Below, in pieces: positions 1-6,718 of a DNA stretch of 12,920 nt. Below the pieces are notes generated by a model, which worked only from the letters and a program-made list of their open reading frames with translations, was not told where the DNA came from and did not search any database. The position numbers were made by a program, and so were the translations under genes. Within the stretch, counting starts at the first letter, position 1; each line of letters starts with the position of its first letter. The stretch comes from Thermoanaerobaculales bacterium (GTDB taxonomy: Bacteria; Acidobacteriota; Thermoanaerobaculia; Thermoanaerobaculales; Sulfomarinibacteraceae), in NCBI GenBank assembly GCA_029932545.1, contig JAOZPW010000052.1, positions 1-12,920 on the forward strand, written 5' to 3'.

Positions 1-190
1 GATTGAGCGAATTCAAGAAAACGCCGCAGATTATTGCGTATTTCGCGCCGTAGCAGATCATTGGTGAGAAGTACGGGTTAACGGTGTCCCAGGCCTTGCG
101 GTGGGAGCGCGGGGCTCCTGCCCCGCATCGTGACTCTCGGAGTGTTGCAAGAGGCTCTGCTGATAGCTGATAGCTGATAGCTGACAGCTC
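1..190. other. Left-edge non-coding stretch, no gene supported
   Basis: Two short plus-strand frames enter from the left edge and stop at 51-53 and 62-64. Either could be the last 16 to 21 codons of a gene outside the window, but neither is recognisable and I do not call one. The rest holds a GC-rich hairpin at 109-126, an 8-mer TTGCAAGA at 145-152, and a 7-bp tandem repeat that runs into the stop codon of the nucleotidase gene on the minus strand. TTGCAAGA plus the 7-mers match, in inverted orientation, part of the element upstream of the GGDEF-EAL gene near 9730-9759. Confidence 0.5.
109..126. repeat. GC-rich perfect hairpin
   Basis: GCGGGGC (109-115) pairs perfectly with GCCCCGC (120-126) around a TCCT loop. 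It lies about 65 bp beyond the minus-strand nucleotidase stop codon. No T-run follows on either strand, so it does not look like a standard intrinsic terminator. It could be a REP-like palindrome or a 3'-end stabilising hairpin. Confidence 0.6.
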
Positions 191-193
191 TTA
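159..193. repeat. 7-bp tandem repeat over a stop codon
   Basis: Three perfect GCTGATA units (159-165, 166-172, 173-179) are followed by GCTGACA (180-186) and a degenerate GCTCTTA (187-193). The TTA of the last unit is the minus-strand TAA stop of the nucleotidase gene, so the array abuts and includes the gene end. The same 7-mer, inverted and degenerate, appears at 9730-9743. Confidence 0.8.
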
Positions 194-1663
194 GGGTGCC
201 GGCGCGTGGGGTGGCGAGGGGTCATGAGGCATAGACCCTCGGCTTGAACGTAGGAAGGCATAGGGACTGGCCAGCATGAAGTTGGATACCCTCGAGGTGT
301 AGACGTCGGCCGAACGTTCGAGTTGACGGGCAAGATGACTCTTGTCGTTGCCGGCCCGAAGCAAAAGGCCCCAACGATCGTTCTTGAGGGATGAGGCCGA
401 TCTGGCATAGGGGGCGATCCCCTGATCCAGCACCAGCAGATGGGCTCTGAGAGAGGTAACGCGCTCTTCCAGATCCTTGAGGGATTGATCCATAGCCCCT
501 TCCCGGTCGAAGCGCCTTCTCTGGAGGTCCAGGCGGGCACGAGACAGCATGTTTTCGTAACGGACCTTTTCGGCCATCATTCTCGTCAGGCGATCCTGGT
601 CTGTGGCAAAGGCTTGAATCTGGGAGATCTCGCCTTCAAGTTCCCGGAGGATCAGAGCCGTTCTCCACCGAAGCTCGACCTTGGACACCCGGACATCGGC
701 AAAGACGTGGTCTCCTACATAGAGGATTTCCGCGCCGCTCATTCCCAGGTAGTCCTCGACCTTCATAGCGTCGCCGCCGACATACAGACCGGGACCGGGG
801 AGTGGACCGGCAACGGGTTTGAGAAGGCCGAGACCCTCATCGGCAATGGAAAACAGAGGCAACGGGTGGGCAAAGAAGACCGGTTTGCGAGCCTGGAGGA
901 TGATCAATTCGAACAGGTCGCGCCAGGTCATTTTTCCGGGAAGAAACGGATCGAAGGCCCAGGTCATGAGATCCCGTGCATAGGGCCACTCGGCGTTTGA
1001 GATCAGCATCAGGCGTTTGCCGGCGTCCAGTTGGTCCAAGAGGGCGATGGGCGCCTCCGGGTCCGGCTCTACGTAGCGTTCGGGATTGTCCGTGATCTCT
1101 TTCTTGATCAGGCCCTCGACGTGGGCCCTTTCGACGGTGGACCTCACCTTGCGGTAGAGATCGGAGAAGCTGTGAACGTTGGGGAATCGATCCAGCCGTG
1201 CGTCATAGCGGTCGACCAGTTGGGCATAGAGGCAGCATTCGGAGAGTGCAAACAGAGTATTGAGGAAAATGAATCGGGGGGAGGCCAAATCGACGGGCGT
1301 ATGACGATAGATCTCCCGCTGCTCGTCAAACTCCAGACGCCGGGTACCGTGGGCTGCGCGGACAACGTACCCGAAGCGGTTCGGCTTGACGATGTTCCCG
1401 AGTTCGATATCGATCACCAGGCCTCGGATCACCAACTCCGGGTTGAACTCCAGACCGGCCACGGGCCAACCCTCGTCGGCCAGCAGTTCGCGCATCCGAG
1501 CGTAGGCCCGCTCCTCCCAGGCTTCGGTTCGGTAGTGGACCAGCGTGTAGTCCATGTCGTAGCCGATGGCGCCGATCGATCGGAGGTTGAGCGTGCGGCT
1601 GGAGTATATTCGTCGCTCCGGGGGAATGGCGAGGAAGTTGGAGTCGTCTGTCATGTCCGCCAT
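191..1663 (-). CDS. HAD-IG family 5'-nucleotidase (cN-II-like)
   Basis: This is a 490-residue cytosolic HAD-superfamily phosphatase of the 5'-nucleotidase HAD-IG (cN-II-like, PF05761) family, whose members remove phosphate from nucleoside monophosphates, typically purine ones. Seen in the sequence: HAD motif I is GYDMDYT (34-40), with nucleophile Asp36 and acid/base Asp38. Motif II is LMLISNAE with Ser222. The motif III lysine is probably Lys260 in QARKP. Motif IV is GDHVFADV (317-324). A charged helical, probably coiled-coil stretch covers about 340-415, and the tail is rich in Pro, His and Ser. All catalytic positions are intact and the length fits the family. The start is the first ATG after a poor Shine-Dalgarno; an in-frame ATG three codons later is an alternative. 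No predicted membrane segment. It diverges from the IMPACT-family gene with a 17-bp gap. The substrate cannot be read from the sequence. Confidence 0.9.
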   Translation of the reverse strand: MADMTDDSNFLAIPPERRIYSSRTLNLRSIGAIGYDMDYTLVHYRTEAWEERAYARMRELLADEGWPVAGLEFNPELVIRGLVIDIELGNIVKPNRFGYVVRAAHGTRRLEFDEQREIYRHTPVDLASPRFIFLNTLFALSECCLYAQLVDRYDARLDRFPNVHSFSDLYRKVRSTVERAHVEGLIKKEITDNPERYVEPDPEAPIALLDQLDAGKRLMLISNAEWPYARDLMTWAFDPFLPGKMTWRDLFELIILQARKPVFFAHPLPLFSIADEGLGLLKPVAGPLPGPGLYVGGDAMKVEDYLGMSGAEILYVGDHVFADVRVSKVELRWRTALILRELEGEISQIQAFATDQDRLTRMMAEKVRYENMLSRARLDLQRRRFDREGAMDQSLKDLEERVTSLRAHLLVLDQGIAPYARSASSLKNDRWGLLLRAGNDKSHLARQLERSADVYTSRVSNFMLASPYAFLRSSRGSMPHDPSPPHAPAP

Positions 1664-1680
1664 GCTACAGGAGTTCGGCA
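1664..1680. promoter_or_regulatory. 17-bp divergent gap with plus-strand RBS
   Basis: Only 17 bp separate the start codons of the divergent nucleotidase (minus) and IMPACT-family (plus) genes. AGGAG at 1669-1673, seven bases before the GTG at 1681, is a strong ribosome-binding site for the plus gene and fixes its start. There is no room for two promoters, so at least one promoter, and probably both, must lie inside the opposing coding sequence. Confidence 0.7.
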
Positions 1681-2052
1681 GTGAAGATTCGACAGATCGT
1701 GGAAAGTAAGGTGACGGAGAAGAGATCCCGATTCATGGCCCGGGTCTTTCCGGCGGTGTCTCTGGAAGAAGTGCAAGTCGAGGTCAAGGCTGCAAAGGCC
1801 AGGGTTCGAAAAGGCCGCCATCACTGTTGGGCCTGTCGCATCCGAGACGGAGAGAAGCTCCTCGAACAGGCCCGCGACGACGGCGAGGTCGGTCGCCCGG
1901 GCACGGTAATTCTCGAAGTGCTGCGGCGCCATGATCTCGAGGGCGGTATTGTCGTGTCGCGCATCTTCGGTGGTGTCAAACTTGGCGTCGGGGGTGTTTC
2001 CCGGGCTTTTCGGCAAGCGGCGGAAGAAGCGGTGGAGAAGCTGGGACGCTAG
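1681..2052 (+). CDS. IMPACT/YigZ-family protein, single domain
   Basis: This 123-residue protein matches the N-terminal IMPACT/UPF0029 domain (PF01205) of YigZ-like proteins. Visible motifs are KRSRF (14-18), HHCWACRI (47-54), DDGE (66-69), ILEVL (77-81) and RIFGGVKLGVGGVSRAF (94-110). Bacterial YigZ proteins usually carry a second C-terminal domain and reach about 200 residues; here the protein ends after the first domain. The loop between DDGE and ILEVL is VGRPGTV rather than the usual PSGTAGRP type, so it differs at a normally conserved site. The molecular function of the bacterial family is not well defined; eukaryotic IMPACT regulates Gcn2. The start is GTG, supported by AGGAG seven bases upstream. 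The last five codons and the TAG stop are made of two units of an 8-bp tandem repeat, so the original C-terminus may have been altered by repeat expansion. Confidence 0.85.
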   Translation: MKIRQIVESKVTEKRSRFMARVFPAVSLEEVQVEVKAAKARVRKGRHHCWACRIRDGEKLLEQARDDGEVGRPGTVILEVLRRHDLEGGIVVSRIFGGVKLGVGGVSRAFRQAAEEAVEKLGR

Positions 2053-2084
2053 GAAGCTGGGATGCTGGGACGCCAGGAAGCTAG
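2037..2084. repeat. 8-bp tandem repeat, six units, overlapping a gene end
   Basis: Six consecutive 8-mers fit the consensus GAHGCYRG: GAAGCTGG, GACGCTAG, GAAGCTGG, GATGCTGG, GACGCCAG, GAAGCTAG. The first two units lie inside the IMPACT-family gene and supply its final residues and TAG stop. The array runs straight into the left arm of the palindrome at 2081-2248. A related 8-mer, GAAGCAGC, follows the right arm at 2249-2256, as if the palindrome had inserted into the array. Confidence 0.85.
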
Positions 2085-2248
2085 AGGCCCGGCCGGAAAC
2101 CTCCCTCGAAGCGAAAATTGCGAGGAGGTGCGAGATGTGGCGCCGGAAGGCTAAAGTCGTAGTCTCTCTACTTCAAGGACTTACGGCGTCGCAGATTGCA
2201 AGCATTCGCGATTTGCAGCCGTGTGAGGGTTTCCGGCCGGACCTCTAG
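2081..2248. repeat. 168-nt imperfect palindrome, MITE/REP-like
   Basis: The left terminus (2081-2101, beginning CTAGAGGCCCGG) and the reverse complement of the right terminus (2228-2248) match at 20 of 21 positions. The arms stay in register inward: GCCG at 2142-2145 pairs with CGGC at 2184-2187 on the same axis of symmetry. The tip is GTAG (2159-2162), loop TCTCT, CTAC (2168-2171). The stretches between pair only partly. The whole could fold into one long hairpin on either strand. It encodes no protein I can support. It may be a non-autonomous miniature element or a large REP-type sequence. It lies between convergent genes and might also limit read-through. Confidence 0.75.
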
Positions 2249-2558
2249 GAAGCAGCATCAGCGACCGCGGCAGGGTCGGCGATCACGAACGCCCCTCTCG
2301 GACGGGACGTGCCTGGTACGGCTTTCTTCACCGGGCAGAACTCTGGGCTGAGCCGTCGTTGCGAAGAAGGCCGATACCTGGCAATCCACGGCGACACCTT
2401 CCGCAATCGAGTCTTGGCCGATGCCGTAGGCCGCCGAGGTCATTTTCCGGAGGGGCGGTGCTCCCCCGTGTTCGGAAAAAGCTGCCCCTCCTGGAAAAAG
2501 ACCGAGCGGGGGCGCGAAGCGGACCCGAAGGCCGGTGTTGAATATCTCCTGCTCCCCC
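2249..2558. other. Gene-free stretch between convergent genes
   Basis: About 310 bp between the palindrome and the stop codon of the propeller gene hold no gene I can support. A minus-strand frame stays open from 2803 down to 2258, but most of it overlaps the propeller gene in another frame. Its gene-free part is rich in Arg, Pro and Gly and matches no family I know. The notable structure is the long hairpin at 2443-2498. Confidence 0.5.
2443..2498 (-). terminator. Long hairpin downstream of propeller gene
   Basis: TTTTCC plus GGAGGGGC (2443-2456) pairs with GCCCCTCC (2484-2491) and GGAAAA (2493-2498), a 14-bp stem broken by a single bulged T at 2492. The 27-nt loop may pair weakly inside. 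It lies 60 to 115 bp beyond the minus-strand propeller stop codon, a reasonable place for a transcription end. On the minus strand the stem is followed by TGACC rather than a U-run, so rho-independent termination is doubtful. It may protect the mRNA 3' end or be another palindromic repeat. Confidence 0.4.
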
Positions 2559-5500
2559 TCATTCTCTCCCCGGCAACGGTCGTCCCGGAGTCCAGGGAAC
2601 ACCGGCGTCTTCAATTCTGGCTTCGAATGCAGGGAGGTCGATTTCCAGCAACTGCTGGAGGCCCTGGAGGAGTGGTGCAAACTCCGCCTGGGCAATCTCG
2701 AGGCTCCGCCGATGAGTGGGAGTCGGCCCGTATGTCGAGAAGCGGTTTCCCATCTTGATGACCTCGAGACGGCGGAGAACGGTGGCGGGTACGGCCTCAC
2801 CAACTCCGGCCAGGCTCCGGTTGCCCCGAAGGGCCTGGTCGAACTCGTGCAGTCGGGTTTTCAAGGCGCCGAGTTCAACGTCGAGTGTGGTCGGTTCAGT
2901 GGTCGATCGTGTCAAAGCTCCTTGAATCAGGGCCAGGTGCTCGAAGGCCTCGGCAATGGCGAGACCTGCGGCGCTGACGGATCCTTCGAACTTTGCCACA
3001 GAATTGAGAAAGACCTCAGTCTCGGCCGTCGTGCTGCCCTGGAGAACTCCCTTCCTCAATGGTTTGACTTCGAAGGACTGTGGTTCGCCGAGTTCGGTGA
3101 TCGTATTCGTCAGTTTCTTCGAGAGGGTCACTGTGTACGACCCCGGTGGAGCCAACCATCCGATGCTTCGCCGAGGATCGTCATCGGTTACTACTTCCAC
3201 GGATGAAGCTCGAGCCACCGGGCTCGGGTAACGAAGGTCCCATGCGACGCGGTGGAAGCCTTTGCTGGTGGGGCCTTCGAGTCGCCGGACAATTTCTCCC
3301 GCCTGATTTCGAACGGTCAGAACGATGGTCGGTTTCTCTTCTCTTCGTTCCTGTTCCAATTGGTCCCAGTCAGGACGAGGTGTATCGTCGCCGTTTTTCT
3401 CCAGCTCTTTCTCTGCCTTCCGTCGTTTCTTCTCCTGAGATAGCAGTGCATCCCCAAGGTGGTATGTGAAGACGGCGCCGAAGGGTGGGTTTGGAGCAAT
3501 GTAATGGGCGGCCCCCAGGGAGGCGACCCCTGTGTCGCCAAGAGGACTGCGTTGGATGTACCACCATGCGTCTCGGACCGAGAAGAGGAGGGCCTCTTGA
3601 GTCAGTCCGTCGTTCGATAATTCTCTGAGACACGAATAGTCATCCAGAACGAAGAACCCCCGTCCGAAGGTGGCCCCGACCAGATCGTTCTCGCGCCGCT
3701 GGATTGCCAAATCACGAAAGGGGATGGTCGGGACATTGCCGCCCATTTTGTCCCAGTGACCCCCACCGTTTGTGGTGACGAAGAGTCCGAACTCGGTGCC
3801 CGCAAACAGAAGGTCGGCCTTGATGTGGTCCTGGACGATTCGCCACACCAGGTGGCGGCCAGGGAGGTCCCCGGCAATCGATGACCAAGTGCGCCCGCGG
3901 TCGGTACTCTTGAACAGGAAGGGCTTGAAGTTCCCTGATTTGTGATCATCCAGGGCAACGTAGACCGTATCGGCGTCGAAGATGTCAGCCTTGATATCGT
4001 TGACGAAGCTCCCGCTCGGAACTCCGGGGAGGCTCCCGACTTCGACAGCCCTCCAGTTGCCGCCGCCATTCTCGGAGATCTGGATCAGCCCGTCGTCGGT
4101 CCCGACGTAAAGAAGACCCTCGGCGATCGGTGATTCCGCCAACGAGGTGATCGTGTTGAACTTGGACATCGCGTCGATATCCCAGGGCGAGTCGTAGCTC
4201 CACACACGGTCCATTAGCGGTAAATGCCACCGGTCCTGATTACGGGTCAGGTCGGCGCTGATGGGGTTCCAGCTGTCTCCCCGGTCGTCCGAGCGCCACA
4301 CTCTCTGACTGGCGTAGAAAAGGCGAGTTGGTGAGTGGGGGCTGATCAATATCGGAGCATCCCAATTGAAGCGTTCCGCAGGGTCCCCGGGGTCGGGCTG
4401 GGGCTGGATGTAGACGATCTCTCCGGTGGTCCGGTCGGTTCGAACCAGGTTTCCCTGCTGCCATTCGGAGTAGACGATGTCGGGGTTTCCGGGTTCGACC
4501 GCGGGCTGATGTCCATCGGCAAAGACGGTGATGAACCAGTCCCGGTTTCGAATACCGCTGGTTGTGTCGGTCCGAGAGGGTCCGCCTTGTGTGGAGTTGT
4601 CCTGGGTCCCACCGTAGATGGTGTAAAAGGGTGATCGATCGTCCAAAGCGAGTTTGTAGAACTGCGTCACCGGCAGATTGGCGATGTAGCGCCAGGTCGC
4701 CGCGGAATCGTGACTTTCATACAGCCCGCCGTCAGTCCCCGCGAGCAGGTAGTCGGGGTCATCGGAGACAAATGCCAGGGCGTGGTTGTCGCTGTGTTTG
4801 AGCTTTTCTGGCAGTCGGGTGAAGGTTTTTCCGCCGTCATTTGAAATCTGTATCCGTACATCCATCAGGTAGATACGGTCGAACTGATGGGGGCTGGCGA
4901 CCAGTTCCTGATAATAGTGGGGACCGGTTGCGCCGGAAACGGCATCAGATTGTTTCTTCCAACTTTCCCCCTGGTCATTGGAACGCCAGACACCTCCCGT
5001 GCGCCGCTTGAGTTCGATCGCCGCATAGATGACATCGGGATTCTGCGGTGAGACCGCCAGTCCGATCTTCCCCATCGATTCTTTCGGCAGGCCGGTCTTG
5101 AGGGCTCGCCAGGTCTGTCCACCGTCAGTGCTCTTGTGCAGGCCGGTCTCCGGGCCCCCGTCCATCAAGGCTGCAACACTTCGCTGCCGCTGCCACGTGG
5201 CCGCATAGAGGGTGTCGGGATCGCGTGGATCCATTGCAAGATCAGTGACGCCGGTCCATTCTCCTCCTCCAAGGACCTTGGTCCATGTTGCTCCATTGTC
5301 GGTCGTCAAATAGAGGCCCCGGTCGCCCCCAGACGACCATAAGGGTCCCTGTGCCGCCACAAAGACCCGATCTGAGTCTCGGGGATCGATGATGATCTTA
5401 GAAATGTGTTGGCTGTTTTCCAGGCCGAGTTTCTCCCAAGAAGCACCGGCATCACGGCTGCGATACACACCATCCCCGAAACCGACGTGCCGGCCGCTGA

Positions 5501-5849
5501 CGTTTTCGCCGGTGCCGACCCAGACTGTGTTGCGATTGTTGGGGTCGAGGGTCACACACCCGATCGAATACACCGCCTGATCGTCGAATATGGGTGTCCA
5601 TGTCGTGCCGGCGTTGGTCGTTTTCCAGACCCCACCGGAACCGACAGCAACGTACCAGGTCGAGGTGTTTTCAGGGTCGATGGCAATATCGGCGATCCTG
5701 CCGGACATCAAAGCCGGCCCGAGTGGTCGGAGTTCCAGTCCAGAGAAGGGCGCTGGTGGGGTCTCGGAATCGGGAGCCGGCAACGCAGCGGTTGATGACA
5801 TCACGGCCAGGAATAGCGGAACGGCAAAAAACACGGACTTCAAGGGCAT
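2559..5849 (-). CDS. Secreted BNR/sortilin-like beta-propeller protein
   Basis: This 1096-residue protein begins with a Sec signal peptide (Lys4, hydrophobic core 6-18, probable cleavage after AALPA near 25). At least eleven BNR/Asp-box repeats of the S-x-D-x-G-x-T-W type follow, for example KTTNAGTTW (76-84), RSRDAGASW (130-138), KSTDGGQTW (239-247), RSNDQGESW (289-297), RSDDRGDSW (519-527), KSTDRGRTW (647-655) and TTNGGGHW (692-699). These predict one or more seven- to ten-bladed propellers of the sortilin/VPS10-like or WD40/YVTN/BNR class. A charged linker lies near 805-840, then a beta-sandwich-like stretch including GFHRVAWDLRYP, then a helical C-terminus from about 950. Such proteins are often annotated as glycosyl hydrolases, but I see no catalytic signature that proves an enzyme. 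No C-terminal membrane anchor or sorting signal is evident. Start: ATG with GGAGG five bases upstream. Likely periplasmic or extracellular. Confidence 0.88.
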   Translation of the reverse strand: MPLKSVFFAVPLFLAVMSSTAALPAPDSETPPAPFSGLELRPLGPALMSGRIADIAIDPENTSTWYVAVGSGGVWKTTNAGTTWTPIFDDQAVYSIGCVTLDPNNRNTVWVGTGENVSGRHVGFGDGVYRSRDAGASWEKLGLENSQHISKIIIDPRDSDRVFVAAQGPLWSSGGDRGLYLTTDNGATWTKVLGGGEWTGVTDLAMDPRDPDTLYAATWQRQRSVAALMDGGPETGLHKSTDGGQTWRALKTGLPKESMGKIGLAVSPQNPDVIYAAIELKRRTGGVWRSNDQGESWKKQSDAVSGATGPHYYQELVASPHQFDRIYLMDVRIQISNDGGKTFTRLPEKLKHSDNHALAFVSDDPDYLLAGTDGGLYESHDSAATWRYIANLPVTQFYKLALDDRSPFYTIYGGTQDNSTQGGPSRTDTTSGIRNRDWFITVFADGHQPAVEPGNPDIVYSEWQQGNLVRTDRTTGEIVYIQPQPDPGDPAERFNWDAPILISPHSPTRLFYASQRVWRSDDRGDSWNPISADLTRNQDRWHLPLMDRVWSYDSPWDIDAMSKFNTITSLAESPIAEGLLYVGTDDGLIQISENGGGNWRAVEVGSLPGVPSGSFVNDIKADIFDADTVYVALDDHKSGNFKPFLFKSTDRGRTWSSIAGDLPGRHLVWRIVQDHIKADLLFAGTEFGLFVTTNGGGHWDKMGGNVPTIPFRDLAIQRRENDLVGATFGRGFFVLDDYSCLRELSNDGLTQEALLFSVRDAWWYIQRSPLGDTGVASLGAAHYIAPNPPFGAVFTYHLGDALLSQEKKRRKAEKELEKNGDDTPRPDWDQLEQERREEKPTIVLTVRNQAGEIVRRLEGPTSKGFHRVAWDLRYPSPVARASSVEVVTDDDPRRSIGWLAPPGSYTVTLSKKLTNTITELGEPQSFEVKPLRKGVLQGSTTAETEVFLNSVAKFEGSVSAAGLAIAEAFEHLALIQGALTRSTTEPTTLDVELGALKTRLHEFDQALRGNRSLAGVGEAVPATVLRRLEVIKMGNRFSTYGPTPTHRRSLEIAQAEFAPLLQGLQQLLEIDLPAFEARIEDAGVPWTPGRPLPGRE

Positions 5850-5865
5850 GGGAACCTCCGCAGTT

Positions 5866-5925
5866 CATAGTAGCGGAGTTGTCAGCCTGGTCGTCAGCAA
5901 GACCCAAAAAACGAGCCACAAAAAG
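5866..5925 (-). repeat. Shared upstream element, copy A
   Basis: Read on the minus strand this element begins CTTTTTGTGGCTCG, then GTTTTTTGG, contains TTGCTGACG, and ends with GGCTGACAACTCC and CTACTATG. It stops 16 bp before the ATG of the propeller gene, just upstream of its GGAGG ribosome-binding site. A diverged copy occupies the same place before the GGDEF-EAL gene (9719-9788). It may be a dispersed repeat that lands in 5' leaders, or a shared promoter/leader element. No good -35/-10 pair is seen in this copy. Confidence 0.6.
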
Positions 5926-5953
5926 GCAATCTCCTACCGCCTCTTCGTGGCGA

Positions 5954-6385
5954 TTACGATCCGTCGTCGTCTTTTGCCGGGATGTCGATATCTGCCAGTG
6001 AGGACTCCAGGTCTTCCAATCTCTTTCGGAGCAGGCCCATTTCCTCGCGGGCCCTTCGAACCGGCCCGATACGATCGATCGAGGCTTGTACCAGCCGGTC
6101 AACCGAGGTCGAGAGGTGCTCAACTGAGCTGGAAACCGCTTGCTCGCCCATGCGAATGATGTCGTGTAGCAGTTCATTGGGCAGCATTGATTTTCCCCGG
6201 CGACCCTCCTCAGAGATGATCTGGGTCAGGGTCTGAGAGGTGACGTCATCCTGGCTCTTGTTGTCAACGACACGAATTTCCTGCCCGTGCCGGATCCAAC
6301 CGGCAAGCTCTTCCAACGAGACATATCGACTCTCTTCGGTGTCGTAGAGCTTTCGGCTGCCATATCGCTTGATCAATCGAATCAT
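5954..6385 (-). CDS. PhaR-type regulator with PHB_acc_N DNA-binding domain
   Basis: This 143-residue protein opens with the polyhydroxyalkanoate accumulation regulator DNA-binding domain (PF07879): IKRYGSRKLYDTEESRYVSL (5-24), then VVDNKSQDDVTSQTLTQII (39-57). The family in PHA-producing bacteria binds DNA and PHA granules and represses phasin genes. Residues 75-132 are amphipathic and probably coiled-coil, and the tail is acidic (DIDIPAKDDDGS). It is shorter than typical proteobacterial PhaR and lacks a recognisable second accumulation-regulator domain. Start: ATG at 6385-6383, preceded by GGGAG with six bases between. The frame is open upstream to 6577, but the added residues are unlike the family. 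No PHA synthase, phasin or depolymerase is in the window, so the PHA link rests on the domain alone. It lies 104 bp before the propeller gene on the same strand and could be co-transcribed with it. Confidence 0.85.
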   Translation of the reverse strand: MIRLIKRYGSRKLYDTEESRYVSLEELAGWIRHGQEIRVVDNKSQDDVTSQTLTQIISEEGRRGKSMLPNELLHDIIRMGEQAVSSSVEHLSTSVDRLVQASIDRIGPVRRAREEMGLLRKRLEDLESSLADIDIPAKDDDGS

Positions 6386-6491
6386 AGTGCACTCCCATTC
6401 CGCCACCGGGGTCCCGAGTCGTCCAGTATGCCAGCACGCTCCGATTTCCGTGTCGGGTTCCGTCAGAAAATCGATGACAGCTTCCTTTACG

Positions 6492-6520
6492 AGACTACCG
6501 CGGTGCGGCATTGCTGTCAA
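6492..6520 (-). promoter_or_regulatory. Possible sigma-70 promoter for the PhaR-like gene
   Basis: On the minus strand a perfect -35 TTGACA (6515-6520) is followed after exactly 17 bp by TAGTCT (6492-6497). The -10 box matches TATAAT at only three of six positions. It would start transcription about 100 bp upstream of the PhaR-like ATG. Transcription data would decide. Confidence 0.35.
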
Positions 6521-6620
6521 GAATGAGCAGAGGGTCAACGGTTCTTTTCGATCCGTAAATGGTTGAAGAAAAAGCATTGTGGGTTTGGCTCTGAGGAGGT
6601 TCCTTCAGATGACTGCGGGG

Positions 6621-6661
6621 ACTTCCGGCCGAGAATTGCCGCATGGCGGCAATTCGGAAGT
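6621..6661. repeat. Strong hairpin with GAATTGCCGC arms
   Basis: GAATTGCCGC (6633-6642) and GCGGCAATTC (6646-6655) form a perfect 10-bp stem with an ATG loop. An outer ACTTCC/GGAAGT pair (6621-6626 and 6656-6661) extends it across a 6-nt one-sided bulge. Neither side is followed by a U-run. It may be a REP-like palindrome or a transcription barrier between the two minus-strand genes. Confidence 0.65.
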
Positions 6662-6697
6662 TGGGGCAATAAAGACGCCCTGATTTCTGGAACCTAT

Positions 6698-6718
6698 GCA
6701 ATTCGTTCGACGAATTGC
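6698..6718. repeat. Perfect hairpin abutting the GGDEF-EAL stop codon
   Basis: GCAATTCGT (6698-6706) and ACGAATTGC (6710-6718) form a perfect 9-bp stem with a TCG loop. The stem touches the TAG stop codon (6719-6721) of the GGDEF-EAL gene. It shares the core GCAATTCG/CGAATTGC with the hairpin 40 bp away, which suggests one sequence family. No U-run follows on the minus strand. Confidence 0.65.

Larger units (their letters stand above)
6386..6718. other. 333-bp intergenic region with hairpins and a possible promoter
   Basis: This gap lies between the stop of the GGDEF-EAL gene and the start of the PhaR-like gene, both on the minus strand. It contains two strong hairpins (6621-6661 and 6698-6718) and a possible minus-strand promoter (6492-6520). 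Open frames that cross it on the plus strand have no family match or credible ribosome-binding site, and they run antisense into the GGDEF-EAL gene. I support no gene here. Confidence 0.55.

Noticed and set aside
2..64. C-terminal fragment of a plus-strand gene at the left edge
   Set aside because: Two frames are equally plausible, both are too short, and neither shows a known motif, so no gene is called.
159..193. CRISPR-like array
   Set aside because: The 7-bp units are contiguous with no spacers. The same holds for the 8-bp array at 2037-2084.
440..1684. Two long plus-strand frames (440-1000 and 1031-1684) opposite the nucleotidase
   Set aside because: They are antisense to a gene with clear HAD motifs throughout and show no motif of their own.
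2309..2758. Plus-strand open frame across the gene-free stretch
   Set aside because: It runs antisense into the propeller gene, has no recognisable domain, and its composition looks like a GC-rich shadow frame.
2258..2803. Minus-strand open frame of 181 codons after the propeller gene
   Set aside because: More than half of it overlaps the propeller coding sequence in a different frame. The remainder is low-complexity Arg/Pro/Gly-rich with no family match and no ribosome-binding site.
6386..6577. N-terminal extension of the PhaR-like protein (start at 6577)
   Set aside because: The family domain begins at the ATG at 6385, which has a good GGGAG site. The extra 64 residues do not resemble the family.
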